Positions 1 to 51,724 of a DNA stretch of 64,000 nt are shown piece by piece (position 1 is the first letter of the stretch; the number at the start of each line of letters is the position of its first letter). Below the pieces are notes generated by a model that had not been told where the DNA came from, made no database searches, and worked only from the letters and a program-made list of their open reading frames with translations. This DNA comes from Cyanoderma ruficeps (Eukaryota; Chordata; Aves; Passeriformes; Timaliidae), in the NCBI GenBank assembly GCA_008694505.1, contig VZDJ01007753.1, positions 16,341,003-16,405,002 of the forward strand. The letters run 5' to 3'. The position numbers and the translations under genes are program-made.

Positions 1-38193
<38,193 letters not shown>

Positions 38194-38459
38194 CTGCAGA
38201 AACAGAGCAGAACACGGGATCTCAGTGATTAACGGAATAACAAGGAATACAGCAAAAGCTGTGTTTCACACCCAGCACCTTAACTCGTTTTTGTATCCCA
38301 CAGTGACTAACATTGAAATTGTAGTCAAACAGTTTCCAGTAGAGAAAAAGATTCAAGGATACCCTTCCTTAATTTTTCAACTTGCTGTCTCTCAAGGACC
38401 AATCTCAATATAGAACTAATGAACTTAAACGTTTTCAGAGGTATATTCCACAACCAGTT

Positions 38460-38640
38460 CCAAATTGCTGCAAGGCATAATTACATTTAAATAAATTACA
38501 TTTAATTTTAATAATATCTTTTAAAATCTAATTAATAACTTACTAAATTTTAAATAATTAACAGTAATATATAACAACATTAAAATAATATTAACCAAAA
38601 ATTATAATGTTAAAAATAGATACTTAAATTTCAGTTGCAC
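38460..38640. repeat. AT-rich low-complexity stretch
   Basis: Nearly pure A/T sequence rich in TTTAAT, AATAAT and TAAATT words, without a regular period. Confidence 0.7.
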
Positions 38641-41600
38641 TGCATACAGATTACTTCACATTTTACAACATGTTTCACATAGCTAGGATTATTTCTGATT
38701 AAATACAACTAAAGTACAATTATGCCATGCTATAAACAGCTGTCTTTGGTAAGGAAAAACCCTGTCTTTGGTAATTTTGACAGTTTATTTTTGTTAATTT
38801 TCTGGTTTGAGCAATCTTTGCTGAATTGGATTATAGATAGTATTATAGAAAATTGTACTTTGGAGATTAATATATTTGCAATGGCATCCATCAGCAACTA
38901 CTACAACCACTTAAAAGCTTATTTCAATTCTTTGAGCTTTTCTAGAACTGTGTTTATTGTTACACTGGTGTAATTATACAGATGTAACTCTTTGTATAAG
39001 TGCTCTTATTCAAAGACAATACTCTTCAAAGAGTATATTTGCTTTAGGTTATTTCTGTGGCTTTCAAAGTAGCAAGTGAGCAATGTTTTTCTCCCTGAAT
39101 TAACACATAAACGATAAGCAAAATTGGTAAAACCATTCTGATTTGAATCAGCAGTATGGCCTTCCATGTGGCTAAATGCCAATCTTACCACTGGGACTAA
39201 ATTATTTTTTTTTAATAAACACTCTGCTGCTTAAACAATCTTGCTTTTTAAGACAAACACTTGTTTGACACGACAGTAACTGGTTTTTTTCTTGTTCTTT
39301 CATATTTCTTTTTCATATTATATTTATGCCTTTTTTGTTTCAATTGGACATTATGACAGTTGAACCAACTCCAGATAAAACAGACCCCTCTGGAGAAATA
39401 TTAATCTGGATTAGCTGAGGATCTAAATTTACATCCAATGAGAGTGGATTGCATGCCTGTAAAGGAGTGTTCATTCAGAATATATAGCCTAAATTGGTTT
39501 AATTCAAACAAATGAAGAGAAACCAAATTAGGGTTGTGTGTTCCTAGTAACAGCATCCATCCTGCAATTTAATCAGGTTTAACTAAGCCAATTTAAATTC
39601 TACCAGTGATAGTAAATTCTCCCCTGCAGATAAGGTCAACATTTTAAAAAGAACTAGAGCCATTTGTATGAACCCCTTAACATTACTAACCACTGACCAA
39701 ACTCACTTCCTTTCCAACATAATTATCATAACACAGTCAGGAACAAAGACGAAAAAAACCTCAGTAATGAAGGGGAAAAGGTCCATTTCCAAAATGACAT
39801 GCTTAAAGCACATACAGTGGGTTTTTCTTCTAACTCAAATGTTTGCTTCTCTTTCCACCACCTGCGAGTTACATCAAAGCATGGGTTGGTTTTCACAAAT
39901 AATCTGTTCACTTCTATCCTGGAACTTCGAGAGCGTTTATTTCTTCCTGATATTTGCTTAAAACAAGAAAAAACTATTCATCTCACCAGAGCAAACCCTA
40001 AAACTGCAAGTAAGATTTTTGCAGAAGCTTAAAACAGCAGCAAAATTCATCACCTGTAGGAAAAGTAGCTGCTTTATTAAATCAAAGACATGACAGTTCA
40101 GAGGTTTTTGTTAATACTGCTATCAGCCTTGATTTCTGATTTGATACTTTTAAAAAATACATTTAAATTTACAATTTATAGTCACAACTCTGACAAGTAT
40201 TTCTGAGAGCTATTCATTTAATTTAATTATTTCACTAATACATTAATTCCTTGTTAAATCTCTTGTCATCCTAGATCATTACAAAGCAACAATATCTATT
40301 TTCTATCATCAAAACCAGGTATTCAAAGCAATAAAACACCAAGACCCATTGAACTGTCATGCATGGGAGGTAAAGTTCTCTCCTGAGCCCCTGAAGACAA
40401 GGTGCTAAGCTCCTCCTGAAGCTTAATAATGAACTGTAAGCATTACAAACATGTTGAAGTCTATTTGAAGAATCCTGGTTTTTTCAAGACTTCAAGTAAA
40501 GCAGGAGAATGATTCACTGACAAATTTCAAGGCCAGAAGGCTTGAAATTGGTCCAAATCTTTACCTGATCAGGCCACTTCATAATTTCAAGCCGTCTCAG
40601 TGAATTAGCACACATTAATATGTAAGATTCCAAATGTTCTTCACTGCTAACACGTTCCAGTATGGTTTTTTTCCCTCACAATAAGCATAACTTGTTTTGT
40701 TTCAAGGTTTAATATGTTTAATTTCACCTTTTTACAACATGACATGGTTACAGTTTTGGTAACCAAATTCCATTTCCAGTAATTTCACTTCATTTAAACA
40801 TCTAAACATACTTTTTTTTCTTAACTTCCTGTAAATCAATACATTTAGCTTTAAGCCTTTCTTCACAACTGTGAGTCTTTTATATGGTCCTCCTTCAAAA
40901 CCCCTCTCTTTGCTCCACATTCTTCTTGTAGTATGGACAGCAACATAAGAGTTGGATATCCACACTGAACTGGACTCTATCATACACTCAGGCATTGCTA
41001 CAAGAATATGGTTTTTAAAGACCTTATTCACAATCTGATCTAGGCAGAGTTTCATTGCTCTGATGTGTTCTCTAATGGTCTTAACACTGTACAATCTGCA
41101 AATCTGTTAATTATGGATGTACTGCAGTGGATAAATATCTTTATATTCCTTACCTAATAATAGACAATGTGTTTTCTAGTAGGTGCAACTTGGGTTACAA
41201 TCACCTTCCCCAAATTTATACAGAAGAAAAGGACATTACTAGAGATTACTACATTTAAAGGACTTTTGGACAGATATAAATATGCATTCTTTAGAGGTGG
41301 TTCTCAAGTCAAGATTGAAACTAAAATTTCTCTCAATTTGGAGGGATTTGAATCCTATTTGGCCCATTCCAAATTTCACAGATGAATTAAAGACTCACTA
41401 AAGTAAATATAGTTGCATTTGTGTTACTGAAATATATTGTCTTCGGCACAGGTCTTTAACAGGGTACAACACTGTTAACAATTTAAGAAAGCTCCATCAT
41501 GTTCTGTATTCTACTGAAGCAGGTGAATAATTAATGACACACAGTAAAGGTGCAAGCTTTCCCTTACTCATTCAGCAGATGAATCCTTTAGCAGTGCACA

Positions 41601-42618
41601 TTTTTTAGGTGGCAGTAAGGCTATTTTCAGGACAACAAACATGTCTTTATAATTCTCATATTTGTCCTTAAAAAGTCACAGCCATTCTAACTGCAATATA
41701 TCTCATAAAATTCTGTATTCGTTAACTCATCAGTTTTCTTATCAGATCAGTTTATCACTTCAGAGGAACTTTTCAAGATAACACATCTACAAATAAAGAC
41801 AATTAGCCCTCTGTCAAATTTGTTTCCATATGACAGGTCACAGAGTAACTAGGACAACACAATGAGGGTAGACTGCTCCATTACATAAGCCTTTACTGGG
41901 AACTGATTACAGTACAAAACAAGAACAGGTAAAGGAGCATTAGAGCTGATATCCAGAATACCATACAAACAGACACCCACTATTTAAAACCCTTCTATCC
42001 ACTTTAACTGATTTTAACTACACATCAGCCCTACAAAAGATGAATTTACCCCATCCAAGTACACTAAGAGATTACATGGTATTAGAAAACAACAGTGAAA
42101 ATTTCCAGAAAAAAAGGCAAACCTTTTATGTAATTTGTGTGCATGTATATGATTCACTTAGAAACAGCCTAAGCTTAAGCCAACCTCTGCTTACCAGACA
42201 TTTAAAATTCAGACCCGAGGTTGAGAAAGTAGCACAAGACAATTTTGGCTGAATGGAGGTACTGTAAGTTCCAGGACAAATCAAGGGAGCAAGGAAGATT
42301 ACTTCTGTTCCATAGAAAGGAATATATGTCCTGTTGCCTCCACTATGGAATAGTATCATCCTTTTACTATTAGGAATTCTCTGAGCATATTAGGAGTTCT
42401 ACCTCCCTGCCTTCAGCACATTTAAAAAAAACTAGTAAATTAACTGGCATCTACCTAAGATGGTTTCCACTTCTGTACTTTCTATTTTTAAGCAGAACTT
42501 CAGGAACAAAGAAAATTTTAAAAGGCCAGCATAAAGAGAAAATCAGGGCAGGAAATGTTCCAAGGTCCTAATTTTACCACATTTATGGTAAAGTCCACTG
42601 TCTTAGAAAAGCCAAGAA

Positions 42619-42645
42619 CATTTCCAAATTGTTAATTTGGAAATG
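42619..42645. repeat. Perfect 12-bp inverted repeat with 3-nt loop
   Basis: CATTTCCAAATT (42619-42630) and AATTTGGAAATG (42634-42645) are exact reverse complements separated by GTT. This is a small stem-loop in intron 1 of unknown meaning. Confidence 0.8.
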
Positions 42646-45194
42646 ATTTAATTCTACAGATAGAAATGATTTAAATGTGTCTATTTAAACATCCAAACTA
42701 GAAAGTCATCCTACACTTAAAGCTGAATATTTTCTAAATACATCCATTAAAAGCTGGTGTTTTGAACCTCATCATTCACCACATCAGTGAGAAAACTGAA
42801 TGTAGGACCTTAAAACTTAAATTTCCAACTCCACTGAATGTGAAGAAAATCTTCTTAAAAATTCAACACAGAACCAATATCATTTTAGGTTTTCCTTTCT
42901 CAAGCACTTGGGTGCCAAAAATACTTATCACCACTTGCAGATTCCAGGTGTGAAAAGCTCCCAACTGTCTTGTGTGCTATTGCCAAAGAGTCTGTATTTC
43001 CTTCTGGCATCTTCTGCAGTTGTTATTACAAAGGTGGTGATATTTTCTCAGTTTGAAGGCAGAGTTAAAAATACAAGGTTTAGTTTTAAGTTTTATTTTA
43101 AAAAGATATATATTTCAAGCTACCACACTATTTTCAGTTTGCAAGAGAATTCAGTACCAAAATATTATGAAAACCCAAGGCAAAGTCTATTAAAGGAGTG
43201 TATTATCTTTCACTAAACTAATTCATGTAGCAAAACCATACAAGTTTTACACAAAACCCTCTTCAAATCCAAAATAGAATTTACAACTTGAAAATTAAAT
43301 TGGACTTAAAAGCATTTGCATTGAAGTAAACTTCAGTGTTTCTTGATCAGACCAACTGAGATAAAAGGTACTCTATATCTTGCCATAGAGAAAGGAAAGC
43401 ATCTGTATGCACATGACAGGGAGAGATTATATGGTTGTGATGTTTATCAGAGAAACAGAATGTAATTTATTACCTATAGAAAACCAGAAAATTTTGGTCA
43501 GGGGAGAATTAGAATGAGTCATAGATCAAAATCTCTATTTAATCCATGACATTTTTACCATGGTATTTTTCAGATGCATGAGTTAATTTCCTAATTTGAT
43601 CTGTCCCACTAGAGCACAAAAGCTTATGTCAGAAAAAGAGAAAGAATGGGAGTTAGCTGTAGGGAACAGAGAAAGGCTGGACAATTGTGTTGGTTTCAAC
43701 TGAAACCAGTTGTTGAACTTTAACCTCAGGTGCAGAGCCTTTACTACTGATGTGGAAACTCAACCCTTGAGGAACTGCGATTCATTCTCAATTTTTTTCC
43801 ACAACTCTGAGTGAGTTCCAAATCAAAAAGAGGATTGTGAAACCTTATTAATTACTAAAAAAAATTAATTTTGAAACCCTAAAAGTGTTCCTTGCTTAAA
43901 AAAAAAAAGCTGTATTTCTGTGTCTTAGATTCACTAAGAACTGTTGTGGTATTGACAACAAACCTAAAAGGAACTAGAACATGGATTTTTTGCTATAAAA
44001 ATTTATTTTACTTGTCAAATCTTCTTCAAAGAAAGTTGAAAATAGGAAGTCAGTTCTGCAATTACCCTAATTATACAAGGTTTTACAATAATAATTATTC
44101 AAGATTCTAGGAAAATTTTCATTGTAGGAAAGTGGTAGTGAAGTGTGGTTTTGAACAAAGACAGCTTAAAGTCAAACGATTAAAATATTTTAAACAGTGG
44201 CACAGTGTTATAATATCAAACTACTTATAGTCTGGATTTACCAGAAAAATTAAAATCTTCGCTTTCAGTTTTTATTTAAATGTTGGAATAGTAAGTTATC
44301 CTCTTAGAATAAATGCAGAATATTAATAGCTCGCCGTTTATATACAAGGAATAATACAAACTGATCTTTTAAGATGCTCCAAACTATTGACCTTTCAACT
44401 AGTACTATCTATTTCTATTATTTCATAAATCCATTTTCTCAGCAAGGAAAAAAATAAATGCCTAGCACATGCATAAAACACACAACTAAGAGACAAAAAG
44501 GCAAGCAATACACTGCTCTGAGGGACTTCTTCCAATGCCTATGAAACTTTTCAGAGTAAATATACAGCAATTTACAGACGAGAAGGGCTGCTGCTAAGGA
44601 CTGTGTGGGAATGATGCAAGGGCATATACACAGCTAAATGCTTAATCCAAACAAGTAAAGTTCAGGGCAAACTCTAATTATAAATGGGAATAAGACCTAC
44701 CTTTTCTGAAAATACAAGAAAATTGGCAGAGAAACTTTGATGAGATGTTCATATGGATGGCATATGAATAGCAAAATGTTGTCTGTGCTGACAGCATTCA
44801 AGTGATCAACAGGGCTGCCAGTGGCACAGAAGCAGCCCAGCTGGCAGCCACACGACTGCTCTCACAGCATTGTGCTCAGGCTGCAGCACCAGCCATGAAG
44901 TGACCTGGACCTTACTAACAAAATCTGAGAATTCTCTTGATGTATCAGTGAATAAAGCACATCACAAAAACATGGTGAGTGAGACCTGACAGCTTGCTAA
45001 GCAGAACAGGAAAAAGAACAGAGGAAAAGATCCTTTTTCAGTCTGTAATGTTTGATCTCTTAGCACCCTTATCTTTAGGGCACATAACTAAATCTGCTGC
45101 AGAATTGTGATAAAGAGAGGGCACTGGCTGTGAATACATAGGTATTCCATCTCCTTAAATACAGGTTTTAAATAAAGCTCTTCTTTTTGCTGAT

Positions 45195-45667
45195 GTGGGA
45201 AATGAGGACAGCGACTACTACACCAAGCGGGATGACTCCAAGAGCCTAGCTGACAGGAAAATGAAACATGAGGGAGTCCACATAGTGCAGGACATCTACC
45301 AAACTCTGACAGGCCTCCTCAATGAGGGGAATGTACATCCATCCTGCCACACAACACACCAATCCCTGAAGGGAGTTAAGGAGGATAGACACACCATCAC
45401 ATTATGGTTTATGCAGGAGGCACCTCAGTTGTTCAAGGAGGATTGTACTTTTCAGCAGCAGATCAAGAACATGAAAAAAGTCAGGCACAAAAGAAGATGA
45501 AAAACCACAGCAACACTCACACCAAGACTAATTCAGCACTGCTGTCAACACCCCTAGCACCAGAGGGTAGGTCACAGCCACATAAGTGGGTCCTTATGCA
45601 CTGCCAAATGACAGGAGAGGTGGGAAATGGCTTGTTGCCTGGCTCTGGTGAAGGAAGGTGGCACTAA
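45195..45667 (+). other. Unrecognised pair of overlapping open frames in intron 1
   Basis: Two plus-strand frames overlap: 45195-45500 (101 codons, starting MGNEDSDYYTKRDD, with KMKHEGVHIVQDIYQTLTGL) and 45404-45667 (87 codons, starting MVYAGGTSVVQGG). The stretch is less AT-rich than the flanks and its amino-acid composition looks more protein-like than most chance frames. I do not recognise the family. It could be a decayed retrocopy, a repeat, or chance; open frames of this length are expected several times by chance in 64 kb. The flanks (44780-46020) are similar in texture and also unassigned. Confidence 0.25.
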
Positions 45668-46214
45668 GGCAGGTGAATAAACATATGATATACTGCCAGC
45701 AGAGCAGCACAAGTTACTACTGTATCTTCAGTTTGGCATGGCTGTAGAGAGAGGTTCTGTACAGTGCCAGGAAGCCTCTCTTGTTCACAGAATATTCCAC
45801 AATGATCACATGGGCTCAGGCAAAATCAAATCTACAAGTACAATGCACAACAACAAAGAAGACGGGTATATCTCATCCAAAACTGTCTAACCAGTTTGTC
45901 CCTAAAAAATATTGGTGCTGGAAACTACAAAGGTACAGGAGCTTCAGTCAACAATGTGGCTTGGTCAGAGTATGTACTTGTTTTATAGCTGAGATTGAAG
46001 GTGGCTTCAAGCAACAGTGACTGAAACTTGAGCTCCTAATCCAAGGTCCTTCAAGGTTTGAAATGGAAGACACATATTGAAGAACCAAAATGGAACTTTG
46101 GCAAAGGTATGTGAAGTTGGGACAAATCCAAAAATATCAACTTGATTTGCAGCAGAAAAAAATTAGGTTAGAGAGGAGAAAAGCATATTGCATGGACAGC
46201 TAATCAGAAGAGGA

Positions 46215-46830
46215 GACAAGCTGCATTAGACCAAAGATCCACCTAGTCCAATCTTCTGTCCCTGACTATTGCCAGCAGCTGATGTCTAGGGAAAAATACA
46301 AGGACACAGAAAGCATATGATCATCCTTGCCAGAATATTTTATGGGGATATAGCAAGCTGGGACACAAAAAACAGAGCCAAAGATGGTATTTAAGATTTT
46401 TTTTGTCTCCAAGTTCATCAGAACCTTTCTGAACCATGAAAACTTTACCACCTATAACACTCATAAAGCAATTTGTAACCTAACTCCATGCTGTGGGAAG
46501 CACATCTTTGTTTCCAATTTGTCTTCTGCTAGTTAAAATTTGAGGTTCATTAACCCTTGTACAGGAAGGCAGTGTACAGTTGTTCCCTGTAGTCCTAAGT
46601 TTCACTTTTCAGTCCTACACAGGGAATACACCTCTACAATATGACCCCTCATTCACCTCTTCAGCTATTTGGTCTTTCATTGATTTTGATCACCACCTGT
46701 GTGTTTCTCCAGTTCTACTACATCCCCTCTGAGATGTGGAGACCAGCTTTGTTAGTAAGCACTAACGTGATATTTTCACAGAAACTGCAAGACTATATTC
46801 AAAAGAAGTAAGTTTATCCCTGTAAATTTT
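46215..46830 (-). mobile_element. Old, degraded CR1-like LINE relic
   Basis: The + strand has ACCAAAGATCCACCTAGTCC, CTTCTGTCCCTGAC, GATCATCCTTGCCAGAATA and, further on, CCCCTCTGAGATGTGGAGAC with AAGACTATATTCAAAAG. They occur in the order expected for the antisense of ancient amniote CR1 elements. The copy is strongly decayed; limits are approximate. Confidence 0.5.
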
Positions 46831-47227
46831 AAAATCATTTATGCTATGTGAACTGCTTTATGATAATTTTCATTCATCATTACCACAGAGTAGCAAGGTC
46901 TTTCTCCAGTTCTTCCATCTTCACATTTCCTAATTTTAATACCCTTGCATCACCAGACTATGTAATTTCAGTATTTGCATCTTGTATAGATCATCAGTAA
47001 ATATACAGCACAGCACAGAGAGCTACCCTTTTTAGGCTGACGAGCTATCATTTATTAAGATCAATATTTTCACTCAGATTCCATTAAAAAAATATTTTTG
47101 CACAAAGTGTTCACATATAGAAAACCTGACTCATCATCTTCCATCTGGATCATTAACAGCTCTGCTTTCAAATTTGTAATGGATTCCTTGGATATCTAAA
47201 CACAACACTCCCTCAAAAAGAGCCAGA

Positions 47228-47312
47228 CTGGATGGGGCCTGGAACTACCTGGCAACCATGGCAGGGGTTGGATCTAAATGGTCTTTAAAGTTCCAATCCA
47301 AACTATTAAAGG
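47228..47312 (+). mobile_element. CR1 LINE 3'-end fragment
   Basis: CTGGATGGGGCCTGGAACTA, then CCATGGCAGGGGTTGGATCT and AATGGTCTTTAAAGTTCC match the closing part of avian CR1 3' UTRs. It is short and lacks the octamer tail. Confidence 0.8.
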
Positions 47313-47427
47313 GACAATTGAGAGGAACTACTGGGTGACTTCATGGTACTGTATGACCAGGAGATAAAATGGTAAATGAGGTTCTATGTGTCTACATATA
47401 ATATTATGTATATCAGAAAAATAATAA

Positions 47428-47924
47428 CAAACTGTTATAATTAAACACATGAACATATCCTAACTGCTCATTAAACACATGACAAACTCTTAGCAATCAA
47501 GAATAAGATCTTATTATTATATACAGTAAGAAAAGATGTCAAGTCAATGCTAAATAGCAGTCAAAAAAAAATTAAAATCTTAGGAATTCAGACAAAGGAG
47601 ATGATAACACAAAGAGCATGTATATATGTATATATACGGTTTACTAATACCTTCAGTATTGCATAGAATTCTAGCCCTNCAAACTGTTATAATTAAACAC
47701 ATGAACATATCCTAACTGCTCATTAAACACATGACAAACTCTTAGCAATCAAGAATAAGATCTTGTTATTATTATATACAGTATGAAAAGATGGCAACTC
47801 AATGCTAAACAGCAGTCAAAAAAAATTTAAATCTTAGGAATTCAGACAAAGGAGACAATAACACAGAGCATGTATATGTCCATGGTTTACTAATACCTTC
47901 AGTATTGCATAGAATTCTAGCCCT
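47428..47924. repeat. Tandem duplication of about 250 bp meeting at an N
   Basis: Copy 1 (47428-47678) and copy 2 (47680-47924) both begin CAAACTGTTATAATTAAACA and end AGAATTCTAGCCCT. The single ambiguous base of the window, N at 47679, sits between them. By eye the copies differ by roughly eight substitutions and several small indels, including the A-run and the TATATG microsatellite near their ends. This could be a real local duplication or an unresolved contig join. Confidence 0.9.
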
Positions 47925-48039
47925 TCCTATCTCAAAAAAAAAAAAACAAACATATATATGCATATATAGAACAAGATAACCAGGGATACAGACTAGTTTC
48001 CACATGAAGTAATGACATACAATTTTTTTCAAGGGATGA

Positions 48040-48320
48040 TGGGAAGTAGACAGAGGTACTTGACAGAGGTCTACAAAATAATTAGGGACATACTAGAGGT
48101 TGGCTAGGAATCAACTATTTATGATGTAATTTAATAAAGGCACAAAAAAAATCAAAATAGGTCAGCAGGAGCCAGACTCAGAGCAAACTAATCTGTGCAA
48201 TGTCTTGCCAAAGAATACTGTGAACACTAAAAATTTACAATGATTCAAGTGAACGACAGTCAACTACATGAAAAAGAAAACTACTCTGAGTTACTGAAAA
48301 TACATATTAAGTATATTTAG
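48040..48320 (+). mobile_element. Old, degraded CR1-like LINE relic
   Basis: GAGGTCTACAAAATAATTAG, then ACTAATCTGTGCAATGTCTT, GCCAAAGAATACTGTGAAC and ATGATTCAAGTGAACGACAG follow the order of ancient CR1 3' regions in sense orientation. It is heavily decayed and its limits are approximate. Confidence 0.5.
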
Positions 48321-51300
48321 TGCAAGAAGTCCCTTATTAAAAAAAATGGAAAAGAACTAGAGGGAAGTAAAATGTATATTATCTGTGGTTTTGTGCTTTT
48401 CCTTAGGCATCCTTAGACATATGACCACTGTTGAATATAGATCTTTACTCCAGAATTTTACATTCATATTTTATGTTTGGGAAGAGGCAGACAGGACAGA
48501 GAAATTATGCTCCCTGTAACAACATAAATTCAAATTATTTGCTGATAAGATGCAACTCAAAATCTTGTGCATAATTTTCTGTCAGTTACTTGAGAGAAGC
48601 TGCCACCCTAGAACTGTTGACTAGCTAGCTGTTGTGGGAATGGCATCATAAAGCAAACCAATTCAACTCAAGTAAACTCTTCTTCTCTGGCACTTATGTG
48701 AAGTTATTTTGGAAAAAAAAAGATAAACACTCAGGGACTCCAAATACCATTTTCTCTATTGCTTCAACTCCTATTTAACATATCATCCCTTCCACTTTGT
48801 GTTGGGTTAATGTTGTCTCAGGGTTTCCATATGGATTTTCTTCCCTGTACCCAACTTCAGAAAAGACTTGGAAATGCCTCTAATCTTTATACTCAATCTG
48901 ATAGCTGAAATGCAGAGAACTAATACATTTCCTAACCTCAAGACTATCTCCGTCTTAATAAAGTTTGTGCAGACATCCAGGGTCAGATTTCTGACAATGA
49001 AAATTCACAGAATACATTTTAAATCACTGACATGTAGCTACAGCAATGTTACAGTTTCAACAGAAAGAAAACTTTAATGTAAAGACTGGTTGTTACTTCT
49101 GGCAGCTGCAAAGCATATGACAGGGATTTTTATATAGGTGACAGGACAAAAATTATAGTCTGCTAAATGTCTGAGCATCAATAGAAACAAAGGTATAAAA
49201 CTCCACAACAAATGTGATTTTTGTATCTACATTGTTACTTCAGGGAACTCTCAATACTTTGTTTAACTTATCAAAAAAAATTTCTAAATATCTTACAAGC
49301 AGCCATAAACAATTGTTGTAAAAGAACAGTAAAGACTTACGACTCTCTTTCCATAAATAAGTTACTATGTAAAACTGATGAAAAAAGGACAAGAATTCCC
49401 ATAATTTTGTTGCCAGTTGACACAATAGTCACATCTCTTAACATTCTTTTCACTTTTCTAAATAGTTTTGGTTGGATATTCCACAACATAATTTCATAAG
49501 GAATGTCTGAATTTTAACTAAATTCTAATATTTTCTACCTTTCCCATAGAAAACACATTAGAGGCAAATCCTGACTACATCCAATACCATGGAAGCTTTC
49601 TTTGTTCTGGATTAAGGCATTTTTTTCCCCCTCACATTCAGCACATAGACACTTATTTATGATATGGCACTAATTGCATACAAGGAAGAATTCTACAAAG
49701 ATTTCTACATTGTTTGCTAGAGATCACACATTTTTAGTGATGTAGAACTTCTTTCCCCAAGGGGATTAAGCTTTTACCAAATTATTAAATATTTAAAACC
49801 GTACAAGACCCTACAGCATGCAGTAAAAAACAGGACAAAAGTATGCTTTTTAATCCATTTGTTGGTCACTATCAGTTGTCGAGGCTGATAAAAGGACAAT
49901 CTGTTCCTGGAAATTTTGTTGAGCTGGTAGCTGTTGATGGGAACAAAAGAAGAGATTCAAGTTTCAGGTGCATTTTCAGAAGTTTAATTTAAGTTGGTGG
50001 CTGCAGTATTGAATTGCAAAAAGTGTTTTTAATTTGTTTCCACCCAATAGCTTTGCTTCAGTCTGGCAGCTAGTAAATAAGATTTCAGTAATCACTAACA
50101 ATTGTTCAGTAATAATTTAAAGGCTGAAACTTTAAAAAAAAAGTATTTGAGCGGGTTACATTTACTTCTAAGGAAAAAAAAAAGTGCTCATGGATAGAAC
50201 ATAGTCATACTCCCAGAATATTAAGATAGTTCAAACAACTAGCTAGAGATTTCTTTTTTGTCTGTGTGTGAACTAAAATTGCCACGCATATGGTGATGAA
50301 TAAGAAATGAAGCAAGTTTATCAAAACATGCCAAGGATTTGAAAAAACACAATTCATAGAAATTACTTCCCGTCACCATGTTTAGACCATAACACACAAT
50401 TCACACACGTGAAGCCTAAATAAATAACGTAATCCTCTATTTTTGCCTTTAATACATCTACAGCTGCCTCTTTCAGGTTCCCTTAGGTTTCAGTTCTGAC
50501 AGTCTGCTCCAGTCTTTTGGCTTCCCACTACACAGAATAGCAGCCATGTCAAGAAATCCCAGCTCTTGCCTGAAAGCCATGCAGGCTGCACTGCACAAGA
50601 GCATCCAAACCTCTCACCAGAAAGAGCCTGAGGAAAAGGAATTAAATGGGAAAAGGGGAGAGGAAGGAAGATGCTAGATGTTAAAACACCTTCATGCTTC
50701 ATTCTCTCATGTTTCTTGTTTCTACTTCCTCATAATTGCTGAGGTGGCCATCAAAGAGCTTCTGCTCTGTTCAAGATTCCCCGATGTAACTGCATCAAAG
50801 CAAAAATCAGTTCAGGGACTCAGAAACATAGTATTCTTTATAATACTGCTATGCTAACATACTTTTTAATAAAGAATATGACACAACACACTTTTTATAC
50901 ATATCTCTATACATATATTACGCGTATACGTGTTTTTATGATATACACATATATGTTTACATTATTTGTCAATTCCATGTACACTACATATATTTTTTAC
51001 AGAAATACAGAACTTTGTAATTGTACCAATGAGGATTCATGTCTTCAAACATAACTACTTACAAAAAATGGCAGCAAATTTGGGAATGTAGCTACATATA
51101 GATTCAAATTAATATGGCCTAACATTTACCAAATGGGTATGATATTTTTAAAGTGAATTAGTAAAGTAATGGGAGGGGGGGCATGTTTAATAATATTAAC
51201 TTAAACCGGTGCTATCACTGATCATCTTTATAATATAAAAAAGAAAGAAAAAAAAAGTGGTGTGGACAAAAAAACAGGACACAGGAATCTGTGGGTCATG

Positions 51301-51724
51301 AAGGAAAAAATGAAGCTAATACCTGCAATAAACTGGAAGTTGCTTATATATGTTAAGTGTTACTTTTCAGATTCATCTTTGGAGGCTGTTTTATTGGATT
51401 CTCTTGAGTTGCTTTGTGAAAATTGTTCAGCTACAAGCAGAATAATGGTTTTTTTGCCTTTTACACACTGTCTGAAAATTCACCATAACACACAGTGATC
51501 GCTTATAGAAATACATTGCCAAAGGTTTCTATCCCTTGCTTGTGGATGGTATAGGTGCATTTGGCATAATTTGGACAGCAAAGAATCCAGTCCTGATGGC
51601 GAATTCAGCATGACTGAAGATGTTAAGCCAGAAGCTGTGGCTCAGGGAAAACCTTCATAGTTGAGGTTTTTTTCTGACATAAGTAGCAAAGCCATACAGG
51701 TTATCTGTGCAAGTCCCAGCGATA

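Noticed and set aside
40732..41094. 120-codon minus-strand frame in intron 1
   Set aside because: A rough estimate gives a few frames of this length by chance in 64 kb at this base composition; no domain or family was recognised and there are no splice or promoter cues.
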